A stretch of DNA of 64,000 nucleotides from Burkholderiaceae bacterium (GCA_024235995.1 JACKLI010000001.1:1364001-1428000), one strand, 5' to 3'; counted from the first letter of the stretch, positions 49,363 through 61,340 are shown. Translations and numbers: made by a program. Notes: generated by a model from the sequence alone, not told the origin.

Positions 49363-49370
49363 GCTTAAGC

Positions 49371-52154
<2,784 letters not shown>

Positions 52155-52185
52155 TTTCTCGTCCCTTCTCCTCCTTGCAGACACC

Positions 52186-53415
52186 ATGCCCGTCAACCTG
52201 ACCGCCACCGATCCCGCGCAACTCTTCCCGGTCGCCGGCGTGCGATTGGGCATGGCCCAGGCCGGCGTGCGCAAGGCGGGCCGCGACGACCTGACCGTGC
52301 TGCTGCTGGGTGAAGGCGCCAGCGTGGGCGGCGTGTTCACGCAAAACCGCTTCTGCGCCGCGCCGGTCCAGGTCTGCCGCGAGCATCTGGCGGGCGGCGC
52401 GCCCATCCGCGCCATCGTCGTCAACACCGGCAACGCCAACGCCGGCACCGGCGAGGACGGCCTGCAGCGCGCGCGCCGAACCTGCGCGGCGCTGGCCGGC
52501 CTGCTGCACGTCGAGCCGCGCCAGGTGCTGCCGCTGTCCACCGGCGTCATCATGGAGCCGCTGCCGGTCGATCGCATCGTGGCCGGGCTGCCGGCCGCCA
52601 TTGCGGCGGCGGGTGCCGACCAATGGGGCCGCGCGGCTGCGGCGATCATGACCACCGACACGGTGCCCAAGGCGTTCAGCACCAAGGTCAAGCTCGGCGG
52701 CGCCGAGGTCACCGTCACCGGCATCAGCAAGGGCGCCGGCATGATCCGCCCCAACATGGCCACCATGCTGGGCTTCGTCGCCACCGACGCCTGCATCGAC
52801 GCGGCGCTGCTCACGCCGCTGGCGCGCGAGCTGGCCGAGGGCTCGTTCAACCGCGTGACCGTGGATGGCGACACCTCCACCAACGACAGCTTCCTGCTCA
52901 TCGCCACCCACCAGGCGGGCAACGCGTCCATCACCTCGCTGACGTCAAACGAGGGCCAGGCGCTGAAGGCCGCACTGCTGCAGGTGGCGCGCCAGCTGGC
53001 GCAGGCCATCGTGCGCGACGGCGAGGGCGCCACCAAGTTCATCACCGTGCGCGTGGAGGGTGGGCGCGACGCCGCCGAATGCCGCCAAGTGGCCTACGCC
53101 ATCGCGCATTCGCCGCTGGTCAAGACGGCGTTCTTCGCCAGCGACCCCAACCTCGGGCGCATCCTGGCAGCCGTGGGCTATGCGGGCATTGCCGACCTCG
53201 ATCAGACCCGGATCGAGCTGCACCTGGACGACGTGCACGTGGCCACCGGCGGCGGGCGCCACCCGGCGTACCGCGAGGAAGACGGCCAGCGCGTGATGAA
53301 GCAGGCCGAGATTACCGTGCGCGTGGGCCTGGGCCGCGGCACGGCGCATGACACGGTGTGGACCTGCGATCTGAGCCACGACTACGTGAGCATCAACGCC
53401 GACTACCGTTCTTGA
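52186..53415 (+). CDS. argJ: Bifunctional glutamate N-acetyltransferase / ornithine acetyltransferase
   Basis: ArgJ transfers the acetyl group from N-acetylornithine to glutamate. The 409-residue precursor has GGVFTQNRFCAAPV near residue 47, NTGNANAGTG near 83 and the autocleavage site before Thr in MIRPNMATMLGFVATDA near residue 191. VDGDTSTNDS and the end RVGLGRGTAHDTVWTCDLSHDYV follow. It lies downstream of secA in the usual order. Confidence 0.96.
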   Translation: MPVNLTATDPAQLFPVAGVRLGMAQAGVRKAGRDDLTVLLLGEGASVGGVFTQNRFCAAPVQVCREHLAGGAPIRAIVVNTGNANAGTGEDGLQRARRTCAALAGLLHVEPRQVLPLSTGVIMEPLPVDRIVAGLPAAIAAAGADQWGRAAAAIMTTDTVPKAFSTKVKLGGAEVTVTGISKGAGMIRPNMATMLGFVATDACIDAALLTPLARELAEGSFNRVTVDGDTSTNDSFLLIATHQAGNASITSLTSNEGQALKAALLQVARQLAQAIVRDGEGATKFITVRVEGGRDAAECRQVAYAIAHSPLVKTAFFASDPNLGRILAAVGYAGIADLDQTRIELHLDDVHVATGGGRHPAYREEDGQRVMKQAEITVRVGLGRGTAHDTVWTCDLSHDYVSINADYRS

Positions 53416-53428
53416 TGCGTAGACTATT

Positions 53429-53481
53429 GTTTTGATAGCTGTTGGCGCTTGTTGAATGGGCGCTGGAGGCCGAAATGACTG
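53429..53481 (+). repeat. Dispersed Comamonadaceae-type repeat, copy 8 (contains DUF815 start)
   Basis: It begins TTTTGATAGCTGTTGGCGC and ends GGGCGCTGGAGGCCGAAATGACTG. Compare copy 2 at 25522: the two align over their whole length. The GGAGG and ATG near its end form the ribosome site and start codon of the following ATPase gene. Confidence 0.75.
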
Positions 53482-54350
53482 ATTCCCTGGCGCGCCTGGT
53501 CGAGCGGGCGGAGCAACTCATCACACGCATCGAGGCGGTGCTGCCCAAGCCCCTGGGCGCGCCCGACTGGACGCAATCCGTGGCCTGGCGCTACCGCAAG
53601 CGCGCGTCGGGCATGGGGGTGCTGGAGCCGGTGCGCCACCTGGCGCCGATGGCGCTGGCCGACCTGAAGGAAATCGACGCGCAGAAGGACAAGATCGAGC
53701 GCAACACGCGCCAGTTCGTCGAGGGCCGGCCGGCCAACAACGTGCTGCTGACCGGCGCGCGCGGCACCGGCAAGTCCTCGCTCATCAAGGCCTGCCTGAA
53801 CGCCTTTGCGCCGCAGGGCCTGCGCCTGATCGAGGTGGACAAGGCCGACTTGGTGGACCTGCCCGATATCGTGGAGGTGGTGAGCAGTCGGCCCGAGAAG
53901 TTCATCGTCTACTGCGACGACCTGAGCTTCGACGAGGGCGAGCCCGGCTACAAGGCGCTGAAGAGCATTCTGGACGGCAGCGTGGCGGCCAGCACGCCCA
54001 ACGTGCTGGTGTACGCCACCAGCAACCGCCGCCACCTGCTGCCCGAGTACATGAAGGAAAACCTCAGCTACACCCACACCGAGGATGGTGAGGTGCATCC
54101 GGGCGAGGTGGTGGAGGAAAAAATCTCGCTGTCGGAGCGCTTCGGTCTGTGGGTGAGTTTTTATCCCTTCACCCAGGCCGAATACCTGGCCATTGCCGCC
54201 CAGTGGCTGAGCGCCCTGGGCGCCAGCGCCGCGCAGATCGAGTCGGCGCGCCCCGAGGCCCTGGTGTGGGCGCTGGAGCGCGGCTCGCGCTCGGGCCGCG
54301 TGGCGTATCAGTTCGCGCGCGACTACATGGGGCGCGGGGCGGCGGCGTGA
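53475..54350 (+). CDS. ATP-binding protein of the DUF815 family
   Basis: This 291-residue AAA-like ATPase has Walker A LLTGARGTGKSSLIKACL near residue 90, Walker B KFIVYCDDLSFDEGE near 140, a sensor-1-like VYATSNRRHLLPEYM near 178 and ISLSERFGLWVSFYPF near 215. Its role is undefined in the literature I know. Its start codon and ribosome site lie inside a dispersed repeat. The stop overlaps the mutT GTG start. Confidence 0.85.
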   Translation: MTDSLARLVERAEQLITRIEAVLPKPLGAPDWTQSVAWRYRKRASGMGVLEPVRHLAPMALADLKEIDAQKDKIERNTRQFVEGRPANNVLLTGARGTGKSSLIKACLNAFAPQGLRLIEVDKADLVDLPDIVEVVSSRPEKFIVYCDDLSFDEGEPGYKALKSILDGSVAASTPNVLVYATSNRRHLLPEYMKENLSYTHTEDGEVHPGEVVEEKISLSERFGLWVSFYPFTQAEYLAIAAQWLSALGASAAQIESARPEALVWALERGSRSGRVAYQFARDYMGRGAAA

Positions 54351-54814
54351 CGGGCGAGCCGATCCGTGCCGACGCCCATCTGCCGCGCCAGGACGGCGGG
54401 GCGCGAGCGGCGGTCGAGGTGGCTGTCGGCATCCTGATCCGGCCCGATGGGCGCTTTCTGCTCACCTCGCGTCCGCCGGGCAAGGTGTATGCGGGCTACT
54501 GGGAGTTTCCGGGTGGTAAGCTGGAGCCGGGCGAGAGCGTGGAGCAGGCGCTGGCGCGCGAGCTGCACGAGGAGCTGGGCGTGACGCTCGATCCCGCCGC
54601 CATCACCCGCTGGCGCGAGCAGCTGGTGGACTACCCGCACGCCCTGGTGCGGCTGCATTTTTGCCGCGTGACCGCCTGGCAGGGCGAGTTGCAGATGCGC
54701 GAGGGCCAGAGCGCAAGCTGGCAGCGCCTGCCGGTGCAGGTGGCGCCCGTGCTGGCCGGCACGCTGCCGGTGCTGCAGTGGCTGGCCGAGGAAGCTGCGG
54801 GCGCCGGCGGCTGA
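54347..54814 (+). CDS. mutT: MutT-type Nudix hydrolase (8-oxo-dGTP diphosphatase)
   Basis: This enzyme probably cleans the nucleotide pool of 8-oxo-dGTP. The 155-residue protein has GYWEFPGGKLEPGESVEQALARELHEELGV around residues 46-75, a complete Nudix box. The MutT-like RPPGKVYAG precedes it. I place the start at the GTG overlapping the DUF815 stop, which fits family length; upstream in-frame sequence is out-of-frame DUF815 coding sequence. Confidence 0.9.
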   Translation: MTGEPIRADAHLPRQDGGARAAVEVAVGILIRPDGRFLLTSRPPGKVYAGYWEFPGGKLEPGESVEQALARELHEELGVTLDPAAITRWREQLVDYPHALVRLHFCRVTAWQGELQMREGQSASWQRLPVQVAPVLAGTLPVLQWLAEEAAGAGG

Positions 54815-55021
54815 TCAGTTTGCCGGCGGCGGCGTGGCGTCGTCGGGCGTGTCGTCCTGCGCCGGGACCCGAAAGCGCTCGTTGGCCCAGTCGCCCAGGT
54901 CGTGCAGCTTGCAGCGCGCGCTGCAGAACGGCCGCCAGGGGTTGTCCGCGGCGTAGCGGCTGGGGCCACCGCAGGCCGGGCAGCGCACGGTGGTCGCGCG
55001 AGGTGTCAAATCATTGCTCAC
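54815..55021 (-). CDS. yacG: DNA gyrase inhibitor YacG
   Basis: This 68-residue zinc-finger protein has ligands CPACG near residue 14 and FCSARCKLHDLGDWANE near residue 32, both typical of YacG, which binds and inhibits GyrB in E. coli. It is convergent with mutT with no gap and is downstream of zapD and coaE on the same strand, the usual coaE-zapD-yacG order. Confidence 0.93.
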   Translation of the reverse strand: MSNDLTPRATTVRCPACGGPSRYAADNPWRPFCSARCKLHDLGDWANERFRVPAQDDTPDDATPPPAN

Positions 55022-55079
55022 TGGACGCCCCTCCGCGCTGCGCGCTGAGGGATTCGCACTTGGGAGCGGCCCGGCGTGC

Positions 55080-55835
55080 TCATGCGCACAGGGTCAGCTC
55101 GAAGGGCGCGTCCACGCGCTCGGCCAGCAGCTTGCCGTCGGGCTGCATGCGCATCAGCCGCACCGACACCGCCAGGCGGTTGCCGCTGATCTCGGGCACC
55201 AGGCCCAGCGATTCGTCCAGCCGCAGGCGCAGCAGCTGCGCCGTGCGGCCCTGGGGCAACCCCATCTGGTACTGGCCGGCGCTGGCGGTCACCATGCGGG
55301 GCTTGCCGCTGGTGCGCAGGATTTGCAGCAGCAGCGCGATGGCCTGCGCCATCGGCTCCAGCGAAGCGACCCAGCGGTGCAGGTCGGCGCGCCGGTTGGC
55401 GGCCTGGCCGTGCTGCCAGGTGTGGTAGGCCGGCAGATCGAACCCGCAGGTGCCGCCGGGCATGGCCGCACGGCTGCGCACGGCCATCAGCCATTCGTGC
55501 TCGGTCAGCTCGTGGGCGGGCTTGCCCAGCTGGCTGTTCAGCTGGGTGAAGGCCTGCTCCAGCTGCGCCAGCAGTGCGTCCAGCGACGCTTCGGAAATGG
55601 CCGGGTTGCCGCGGTAGGCCGCCATCAGGCCCTTTTGCTTTTCCAGGTCCTTCAGCACGTCCGACTTCAGGTCGGCGCGGCCGGTCACGTCCATGACCTC
55701 GAACAGGGTCAGCAGGGCGAAGTGGTGATCGAGCGCGCTCTCGCGCTGCAGCAGCTGGCCCAGGCGGCCGAACAGGTGCTCCAGCCGGAGGTAGGTGCGA
55801 ATGCGTTCGTTGAAAGGGTATTCGTACAGGATCAC
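55080..55835 (-). CDS. zapD: Cell division protein ZapD
   Basis: ZapD cross-links FtsZ filaments. The GTG start gives 251 residues beginning VILYEYPFNERIRTYLRLEHLFGRL, as in the family (about 250). An in-frame ATG at 55883 would add 16 residues without known similarity. Other markers are ALLTLFEVMDVTGRADLKSDVLKDLEKQK near residue 40, then CGFDLPAYHTWQH near 130 and GQYQMGLPQGRTAQLLRL near 190. Confidence 0.92.
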   Translation of the reverse strand: MILYEYPFNERIRTYLRLEHLFGRLGQLLQRESALDHHFALLTLFEVMDVTGRADLKSDVLKDLEKQKGLMAAYRGNPAISEASLDALLAQLEQAFTQLNSQLGKPAHELTEHEWLMAVRSRAAMPGGTCGFDLPAYHTWQHGQAANRRADLHRWVASLEPMAQAIALLLQILRTSGKPRMVTASAGQYQMGLPQGRTAQLLRLRLDESLGLVPEISGNRLAVSVRLMRMQPDGKLLAERVDAPFELTLCA

Positions 55836-55934
55836 GCGCCGGCTTTCACCATCGAAACCGCAGTGGGGGCCACGCCGGGCCATGCCCCGCGCGCCGCAGC
55901 GCGCGGACTCATTCGGCGTCGCTGCTGGCGCGCA

Positions 55935-56558
55935 TCATAGCCCGAAGCCCTGGGCCAGGACGTTGATCTGTGCCTGCAATTCACCCACTGTGACACCTTC
56001 GCCGTTGAACAGCACCCAGTCGGCCGCGGCCAGGCGCTGCGTGCGCGCGGCCTGGGCGTCGAGGATGGACTGCACCTGCTCGCGCGGCAGGCCGCTGCGC
56101 GCCATCACGCGCTCGATCTGCACGGCCGGCGGGCAGTCCAGCACCAGCACGCGGTCCAGCCGCGCGCGCCAGCGCGCGCCGCCCTCGGCCAGCAGCGGAA
56201 TGTCGAACACCAGCCAGGCGTGGCCGGCGCCTTCGGCGGCGCGGGCCTGGCGCTCGATCTGCTGGCCCACCAGCGGGTGGACGATGGCCTCCAGCCGCTG
56301 GCGCGCGCCCGGATCGCCATACACCTGCGCGCGCATGGCGGCGCGGTCCAGCGCGCCGTCGGCGCCGATCATGTGGGGACCGAAGGCGGCGGCGATGGCA
56401 GGCAGGGCGGGGCCGCCGGCGGCCGTGGTGGCGCGCGAGATGGCGTCGGCGTCGATCACGGCGGCGCCGCGCTCGGCCAGCAGGGCGGCCACGGTGCTCT
56501 TGCCGCTGCCGATGCCGCCGGTCAGGCCCAGGTGCAGGGGTTTGGCGCCGGCCTTCAT
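55935..56558 (-). CDS. coaE: Dephospho-CoA kinase
   Basis: CoaE performs the last step of coenzyme A synthesis. The 207-residue protein has the P-loop LGLTGGIGSGKSTVA near residue 10, AVIDADAISR near 33, HPLVGQQIERQ near 95 and DIPLLAEGG near 118. The start is the ATG followed by KAGAKP. It is immediately downstream of pilD, as in many proteobacteria. Confidence 0.95.
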   Translation of the reverse strand: MKAGAKPLHLGLTGGIGSGKSTVAALLAERGAAVIDADAISRATTAAGGPALPAIAAAFGPHMIGADGALDRAAMRAQVYGDPGARQRLEAIVHPLVGQQIERQARAAEGAGHAWLVFDIPLLAEGGARWRARLDRVLVLDCPPAVQIERVMARSGLPREQVQSILDAQAARTQRLAAADWVLFNGEGVTVGELQAQINVLAQGFGL

Positions 56559-56572
56559 AGCGTTAACAGGCC

Positions 56573-57415
56573 CTAGAGCCCAATCACGCGCAGGATGCTC
56601 GCGGGCCCGAAGATCATTGCCGTCAGGCCGGCCAGCGCCAGGAAGGGTCCGAAGGGGACCACGCCGCCTTCGCGCAGCGAGCGCATCATCTTCATGGCGA
56701 TGCCGATCAGCGCGCCGATGACCGAGGCCATCAGGATGATGGGCACCAGCGCCGGCCAGCCGAACCAGGCGCCCAGGGCCGCGAACAGCTTGAAGTCGCC
56801 ATAACCCATGCCTTCCTTGCCGGTGGCCAGCTTGAAGGCCCAGTACACCGCCCACAGCGACAGGTAGCCCGCCACCGCGCCCCACAGCGACTGCGCCAGG
56901 GGCACGCCGGTCCAGCCCAGGGCGGCGGCGATCAGGCCACCCCACAGCAGGGGCAGCGTCAGGTCGTCGGGCAGCAGGGTGGTGTCCCAGTCGATCAGGG
57001 TCAGGGCCACCAGCACGGCCGCGAAAAAGCACCATGCCGCCGCCGCTGGCGTGATTCCCCAGCGCCAGGCGCACCAGGCAAACAGTGCGCCCGTGGCCAG
57101 CTCCACCAGCGGGTAGCGCGCGCCGATGGGGGCGTGGCATTGGGAGCAGCGCCCGCGCAGGGCCAGCCAGCTCAGCACCGGGATGTTCTCGTACCACGCG
57201 ATCGCGTGGCCGCAGTGCGGGCAGCGCGAACGCGGCGTGACCAGGTTGAGCGGCGCCTGCTCGGGCGCCGGCTGGCCATGGAGCTCGGCGCATTGCTCGG
57301 CCCACTGGCGCTCCATCATTTTGGGCAGCCGGTGGATGACGACGTTGAGAAAGCTGCCGATGAGCAGGCCCAGCGCGCCGCCGACCGCGGCTTGCAACCA
57401 CAGGGGTTCGAGCAT
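56573..57415 (-). CDS. pilD: Prepilin peptidase / N-methyltransferase PilD
   Basis: PilD cleaves prepilin leader peptides and methylates the new N-terminus. The 280-residue membrane protein carries the cytoplasmic zinc-type motif RCPHCGHAIAWYENIPVLSWL near residue 63, with the second CxxC in GRCSQCHAPIGARYPL. The catalytic aspartates are in LIDWDTTLLPDD near residue 140 and GMGYGDFKLFAALGAW near residue 200. Its start overlaps the pilC stop. Confidence 0.95.
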   Translation of the reverse strand: MLEPLWLQAAVGGALGLLIGSFLNVVIHRLPKMMERQWAEQCAELHGQPAPEQAPLNLVTPRSRCPHCGHAIAWYENIPVLSWLALRGRCSQCHAPIGARYPLVELATGALFAWCAWRWGITPAAAAWCFFAAVLVALTLIDWDTTLLPDDLTLPLLWGGLIAAALGWTGVPLAQSLWGAVAGYLSLWAVYWAFKLATGKEGMGYGDFKLFAALGAWFGWPALVPIILMASVIGALIGIAMKMMRSLREGGVVPFGPFLALAGLTAMIFGPASILRVIGL

Positions 57416-58677
57416 CAGACCACCTGGCCGAGCTTGAAGATGGGCAGGTACATCGAGATCACGATGCCGCCGATGACGGTGCCCAGCACCACGATGATGA
57501 TGGGCTCCATCAGGCTGGACAGGCCGGCCACCATCTCGTCGACCTCGGACTCGTAGAAGTCGGCCGCCTTGCCCAGCATGTGGTCCAGCGAGCCCGATTC
57601 CTCGCCGATGGCGCTCATCTGCAGCACCATGCTGGGAAACACGCTGGCGTTGGTCATGGCGGTGGTCAGGCTGGTGCCGGTGGCCACTTCCTGCTGGATC
57701 TTGTCGGTGGCCAGCTTGTAGACCGAGTTGCCCGAGGCGCCGCCCACCGAGTCGAGCGCCTCGACCAGCGGCACGCCGGCGGCGAACATGGTGGACAGGG
57801 TGCGCGTCCAGCGGGCAATGACGGACTTTTCGACCAGGTCGCCGAAGATGGGCAGCTTGAGCAGCAGGCGGTCCATGAACATCTGCACCTTTTCGTTGCG
57901 CTTCCAGGCCTGCATGAAGAAGTAGAAGCCGAAGCCCAGGCCGCCGAAGATCAGCCACCACCATTGCACGAAGAACTCGCTCATGGCGATCACCATCAGC
58001 GTGGGGGTGGGCAGGTCGGCGCCGAAGGATGTGAACACCTCCTTGAAGGCGGGGATGACGAAGATCATGATGATCGAGACCACCACGAAGGCCACCACCA
58101 TGACGGCCACCGGGTACATCAGCGCCGACTTGATCTTGGACTTGATCGCCTCGGTTTTTTCCATGTAGGTGGCCAGGCGGTCGAGCAGGCTGTCCAGGAT
58201 GCCGGCGGCCTCGCCGGCCTCGACCAGGTTGCAGTACAGGCTGTTGAAGTAGATCGGGTACTTGCGGAAGGCCGCCGACAGCGAGGTGCCGGTTTCGACG
58301 TCGGTGCGGATGTCGTTGAGCAGCTTGGTGACGCTGGGGTTGGGGTTGCCGCGCCCGACGATGTCGAAGGCCTGCAGCAGCGGCACGCCGGCCTTCATCA
58401 TGGTGGCCAGCTGGCGGGTGAAGATGGCGATGTCCTTGGGCTTGATTTTCTTGCCCGAGCGCATGCGGCGCTTCTTGATCTTGGTGACCACGATGCCCTG
58501 GCGGCGCAGGGTGGCATTGACCTGGTTCTCGCCACCGGCGCGCAGCTCGCCGCGCACCACCTTGCCGTTGCGGTCCTTGCCTTCCCATTCGTAGACGGTC
58601 TCCTTGACGCCACTGCGGCTGACGGGCGTGCGGGCCGTGCCGCGGGTGGCGGTGGTGGGAGCGGTGCGTGTTGCCAT
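57415..58677 (-). CDS. pilC: Type IV pilus inner-membrane platform protein PilC
   Basis: This 420-residue GspF-type protein has two repeats of the family domain and three membrane helices. Markers are FTRQLATMMKAGVPLLQAFDIVGRG near residue 85, ALMYPVAVMVVAFVVVSIIM near 190 and RWTRTLSTMFAAGVPLVEALDSVGGASGN near 290. EPIIIVVLGTVIGGIVISMYLPIF ends it. It anchors the assembly ATPase PilB, encoded just upstream. Confidence 0.95.
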   Translation of the reverse strand: MATRTAPTTATRGTARTPVSRSGVKETVYEWEGKDRNGKVVRGELRAGGENQVNATLRRQGIVVTKIKKRRMRSGKKIKPKDIAIFTRQLATMMKAGVPLLQAFDIVGRGNPNPSVTKLLNDIRTDVETGTSLSAAFRKYPIYFNSLYCNLVEAGEAAGILDSLLDRLATYMEKTEAIKSKIKSALMYPVAVMVVAFVVVSIIMIFVIPAFKEVFTSFGADLPTPTLMVIAMSEFFVQWWWLIFGGLGFGFYFFMQAWKRNEKVQMFMDRLLLKLPIFGDLVEKSVIARWTRTLSTMFAAGVPLVEALDSVGGASGNSVYKLATDKIQQEVATGTSLTTAMTNASVFPSMVLQMSAIGEESGSLDHMLGKAADFYESEVDEMVAGLSSLMEPIIIVVLGTVIGGIVISMYLPIFKLGQVV

Positions 58678-58706
58678 GGGGAGTCTCTCGTGGTGCCGCG
58701 CGCGGC

Positions 58707-60446
58707 TTATTGGTTGGTGACCGCCAGCACTTCCTCGAGCGAGGTGACGCCCAGGCGCACCTTGTGCAGCCCCGCATCGCGCAGCGAGCGCACGCCCTCG
58801 GTGCGCGCCTGCTCGGCGATCTCCAGCGCGCTGCCGTCGGCCAGGATGATGCGCTGCAGCTCTTCGGTGATCGGCATCACCTCGTAGATGCCCACGCGCC
58901 CCTTGTAGCCGTTGTTGCAGGCATCGCAGCCCACCGGGTGGTAGGGCGTCCAGCTGCCGTCCACCTCGTGCTCGGCGAAGCCGGCGTCGATCAGCGCCTC
59001 GTGCGGAATGTCGGCCGGCTGCTTGCACTTGGGGCACAGGCGGCGCGCCAGGCGCTGCGCGGTGATCAGGATCACGCTGGAGGCGATGTTGAACGGCGCG
59101 ATGCCCATGTTGCGCATGCGCGTGAGCGTGGTGGGCGCGTCGTTGGTGTGCAGCGTGGAGAGCACCAGATGGCCGGTCTGCGCCGCCTTGATGGCGATGT
59201 CGGCGGTCTCCAGGTCGCGGATTTCGCCCACCATGATGATGTCCGGGTCCTGGCGCAGGAAGGCGCGCAGCGCGACGGCGAAGGTCAGGCCGGCTTTGTC
59301 GTTGACGTTGACCTGGTTGACGCCCGGCAGGTTGATTTCGGACGGGTCCTCGGCCGTGGCGATGTTCACGCCCGGCTTGTTCAGCAGGTTCAGGCAGGTG
59401 TAGAGCGACACCGTCTTGCCCGAGCCGGTGGGGCCGGTGACCAGGATCATGCCGTAGGGCCGCTCGATGGCGTGCATCAGGCGTTCTTTTTCCTCCGGCT
59501 CGTAGCCCAGGGCGTCGATGCCCATGCGGGCGCTGCTGGGGTCCAGGATGCGGATGACGATCTTCTCGCCGAACAGCGTGGGCAGGGTGCTGACGCGAAA
59601 GTCGATCACGCGCTCGGGCCCCACCTTGAGCTTCATGCGGCCGTCCTGCGGGATGCGCTTTTCGGAGATGTCCAGGCGCGAGATCACCTTGATGCGCGAG
59701 GCCAGCTTCTCCTTGATGGCCACCGGCGGCGAGACGATTTCCTGCAACTCGCCGTCGATGCGAAAGCGCACCCGGTACTGGTGCTCGTAGGGCTCGAAGT
59801 GAAGGTCGGAGGCGCCCAGGTTGATGGCATCCAGCAGCACCTTGTGCAGGAACTTGACCACCGGCGCGTCCTCGACGTCGGTGGCCGCTTCGTCGGCCTC
59901 CGGCGCCGGCGCATCCGAGCCCAGGCTTGCCTCGTCGAAATCGAAGTCGGTGCCGATGATGCTGTCCATCGAATCGGTGACGGTCTTGCCGTGCTTTTCG
60001 ACCAGGCGCGCCAGCTTGTCGTATTCGCCGATCACCCACTCGACGCCCGACTGGCTGACGAACTTGAGCTTCTCGGCCGCCTCGTGGTCGGACGGGTCGG
60101 CGGTGGCGACGATCAGGCGCCCGCCGCGCTTGGACAGCGCCAGCAGGCGGTATTTCAGCGACAGCTTGACGTCGATCAGGTCGGTCGGCAGGCGCTGCGG
60201 GTCGAGCGCGTCGACGTCGATCAGCGGCGCCGAGAAGGCCTGGGCCAGGGTGTGCGCCAAGTCGCTGGCCGACACCGCGCCGGACTCGATCAGCTCGGGA
60301 ATGAAGGACCGGCCCGCCGCCTGGGCCTTGCGATGGACGTCCTCGGCCACCTTCTGGCTGAGCTTGCCGGCCATGACCAGCACCCGGCCGACGCCGGGCA
60401 GGGCGCTGGCCAGGGAATCCTTGAGGTGCGAGTCGGTGACGGCCAT
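58707..60446 (-). CDS. pilB: Type IV pilus assembly ATPase PilB
   Basis: PilB powers pilus extension. The 579-residue hexameric ATPase has Walker A ILVTGPTGSGKTVSLYTCL near residue 335, an Asp box with DPSEINLPGVNQVNVNDKAGLTFA, Walker B FLRQDPDIIMVGEIRDLETA near 400, His box HLVLSTLHTNDAPTTLTR and the zinc-binding CPKCK and CDACN pairs. The first gene of pilB-pilC-pilD-coaE, it is preceded by a 154-base gap that should hold the promoter; I see no strong match there. Confidence 0.96.
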   Translation of the reverse strand: MAVTDSHLKDSLASALPGVGRVLVMAGKLSQKVAEDVHRKAQAAGRSFIPELIESGAVSASDLAHTLAQAFSAPLIDVDALDPQRLPTDLIDVKLSLKYRLLALSKRGGRLIVATADPSDHEAAEKLKFVSQSGVEWVIGEYDKLARLVEKHGKTVTDSMDSIIGTDFDFDEASLGSDAPAPEADEAATDVEDAPVVKFLHKVLLDAINLGASDLHFEPYEHQYRVRFRIDGELQEIVSPPVAIKEKLASRIKVISRLDISEKRIPQDGRMKLKVGPERVIDFRVSTLPTLFGEKIVIRILDPSSARMGIDALGYEPEEKERLMHAIERPYGMILVTGPTGSGKTVSLYTCLNLLNKPGVNIATAEDPSEINLPGVNQVNVNDKAGLTFAVALRAFLRQDPDIIMVGEIRDLETADIAIKAAQTGHLVLSTLHTNDAPTTLTRMRNMGIAPFNIASSVILITAQRLARRLCPKCKQPADIPHEALIDAGFAEHEVDGSWTPYHPVGCDACNNGYKGRVGIYEVMPITEELQRIILADGSALEIAEQARTEGVRSLRDAGLHKVRLGVTSLEEVLAVTNQ

Positions 60447-60600
60447 CTAAAGAGCAATGCTTGAACGCGGTCAATCTTAACGATCATCCGGCAAGAGTGA
60501 ACGAATGTAAACGTTCCAGCCGTGCCAAAGCTGCTCAAATCGGCCGATTGTGTGTGCCAGTAGACACGTGGGCCGCCGTTGTGACGCCGCGCCGGCGCGC

Positions 60601-61254
60601 TCAGCCGGCCTTGCGCAGGGTGACGTTGATGCGCTCGGCGCCGGTCAGCGGGTGCTGCGCCGCGGCTATCGGCGCCACGCCGTGATAGCGCAGGCGGTCG
60701 ACGCCGCCCCACACCGCCACGTCGCCATGGAACAGCGGCACCCGCGCGGGCCGCTCGGCGCGGGTGGCGCCGCCCCACAAAAAGAGCGCGGGCACGCCCA
60801 GCGAGATGGAGACGATGGGCTGGTCGAAGTCGCGCTCGTTGCGGTCCTGGTGCAGCGACAGGCGCGTGCCGGGGCGGTAGCGGTTGACGAGGGCGGCGTC
60901 GGGCGCGAAGCCGGCAAAGCCGGCCTCCGCGGCCGCCGCCTGGCCCAGCTGCGCCAGCACGGCGGGCATGGGCGGCCAGGGCCGGCCGCTGTCGGGGTCG
61001 TCGGGGCGGTAGCGATAGCCGGCGCGGCTGCTGGTCCAGCCCAGCGCGCCGCAGTTGCTCAGCGGCACCGACATGGTCTGGCCGCCCGGCGTGACCATGA
61101 GGCGAAACGGCGCCTGCGCCAGCACGTGCTGCAGCGCCGGCCACAGCGCGTCCACCCAGGGCAGCGCGTAGCCGCGCAGCACCACGGCCTGCGGGCCCAG
61201 CACGGTGGCGGTGCCGGCCAGCGGGGCGTCGTCGGCAAACAGGTCGGCGGTCAT
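60601..61254 (-). CDS. alkB: AlkB-type DNA repair dioxygenase
   Basis: AlkB uses Fe(II) and 2-oxoglutarate to demethylate 1-methyladenine and 3-methylcytosine in DNA. The 217-residue protein shows LGWTSSRAGYRY near residue 72, the iron ligands LHQDRNERDF near 133 and RYHGVAP near 189, and the 2-oxoglutarate arginine in RINVTLRKAG at the end. Length matches E. coli AlkB (216). Confidence 0.93.
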   Translation of the reverse strand: MTADLFADDAPLAGTATVLGPQAVVLRGYALPWVDALWPALQHVLAQAPFRLMVTPGGQTMSVPLSNCGALGWTSSRAGYRYRPDDPDSGRPWPPMPAVLAQLGQAAAAEAGFAGFAPDAALVNRYRPGTRLSLHQDRNERDFDQPIVSISLGVPALFLWGGATRAERPARVPLFHGDVAVWGGVDRLRYHGVAPIAAAQHPLTGAERINVTLRKAG

Positions 61255-61300
61255 CGGCTCAGCGAATGTCGATGCATCGAATGGGGCTGTGGCGCCGGTG

Positions 61301-61332
61301 CATCAAGCGCAACAAGCTATCAATAACATAGT
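61301..61332 (-). repeat. Dispersed Comamonadaceae-type repeat, copy 9
   Basis: On the minus strand this reads TATTGATAGCTTGTTGCGCTTG, the first half of the element with TAGCTT for TAGCTG. It also has the ATAG / CTAT pairing seen in the Nif3-gene copy. It lies between yqaA and alkB. Confidence 0.5.
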
Positions 61333-61340
61333 TTTTGGCG

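Noticed and set aside
60447..60600. Possible sigma-54 promoter for pilB on the minus strand (TGGCACGG)
   Set aside because: The -24-like TGGCACG is present but the required GC-type -12 element at the right spacing is missing.
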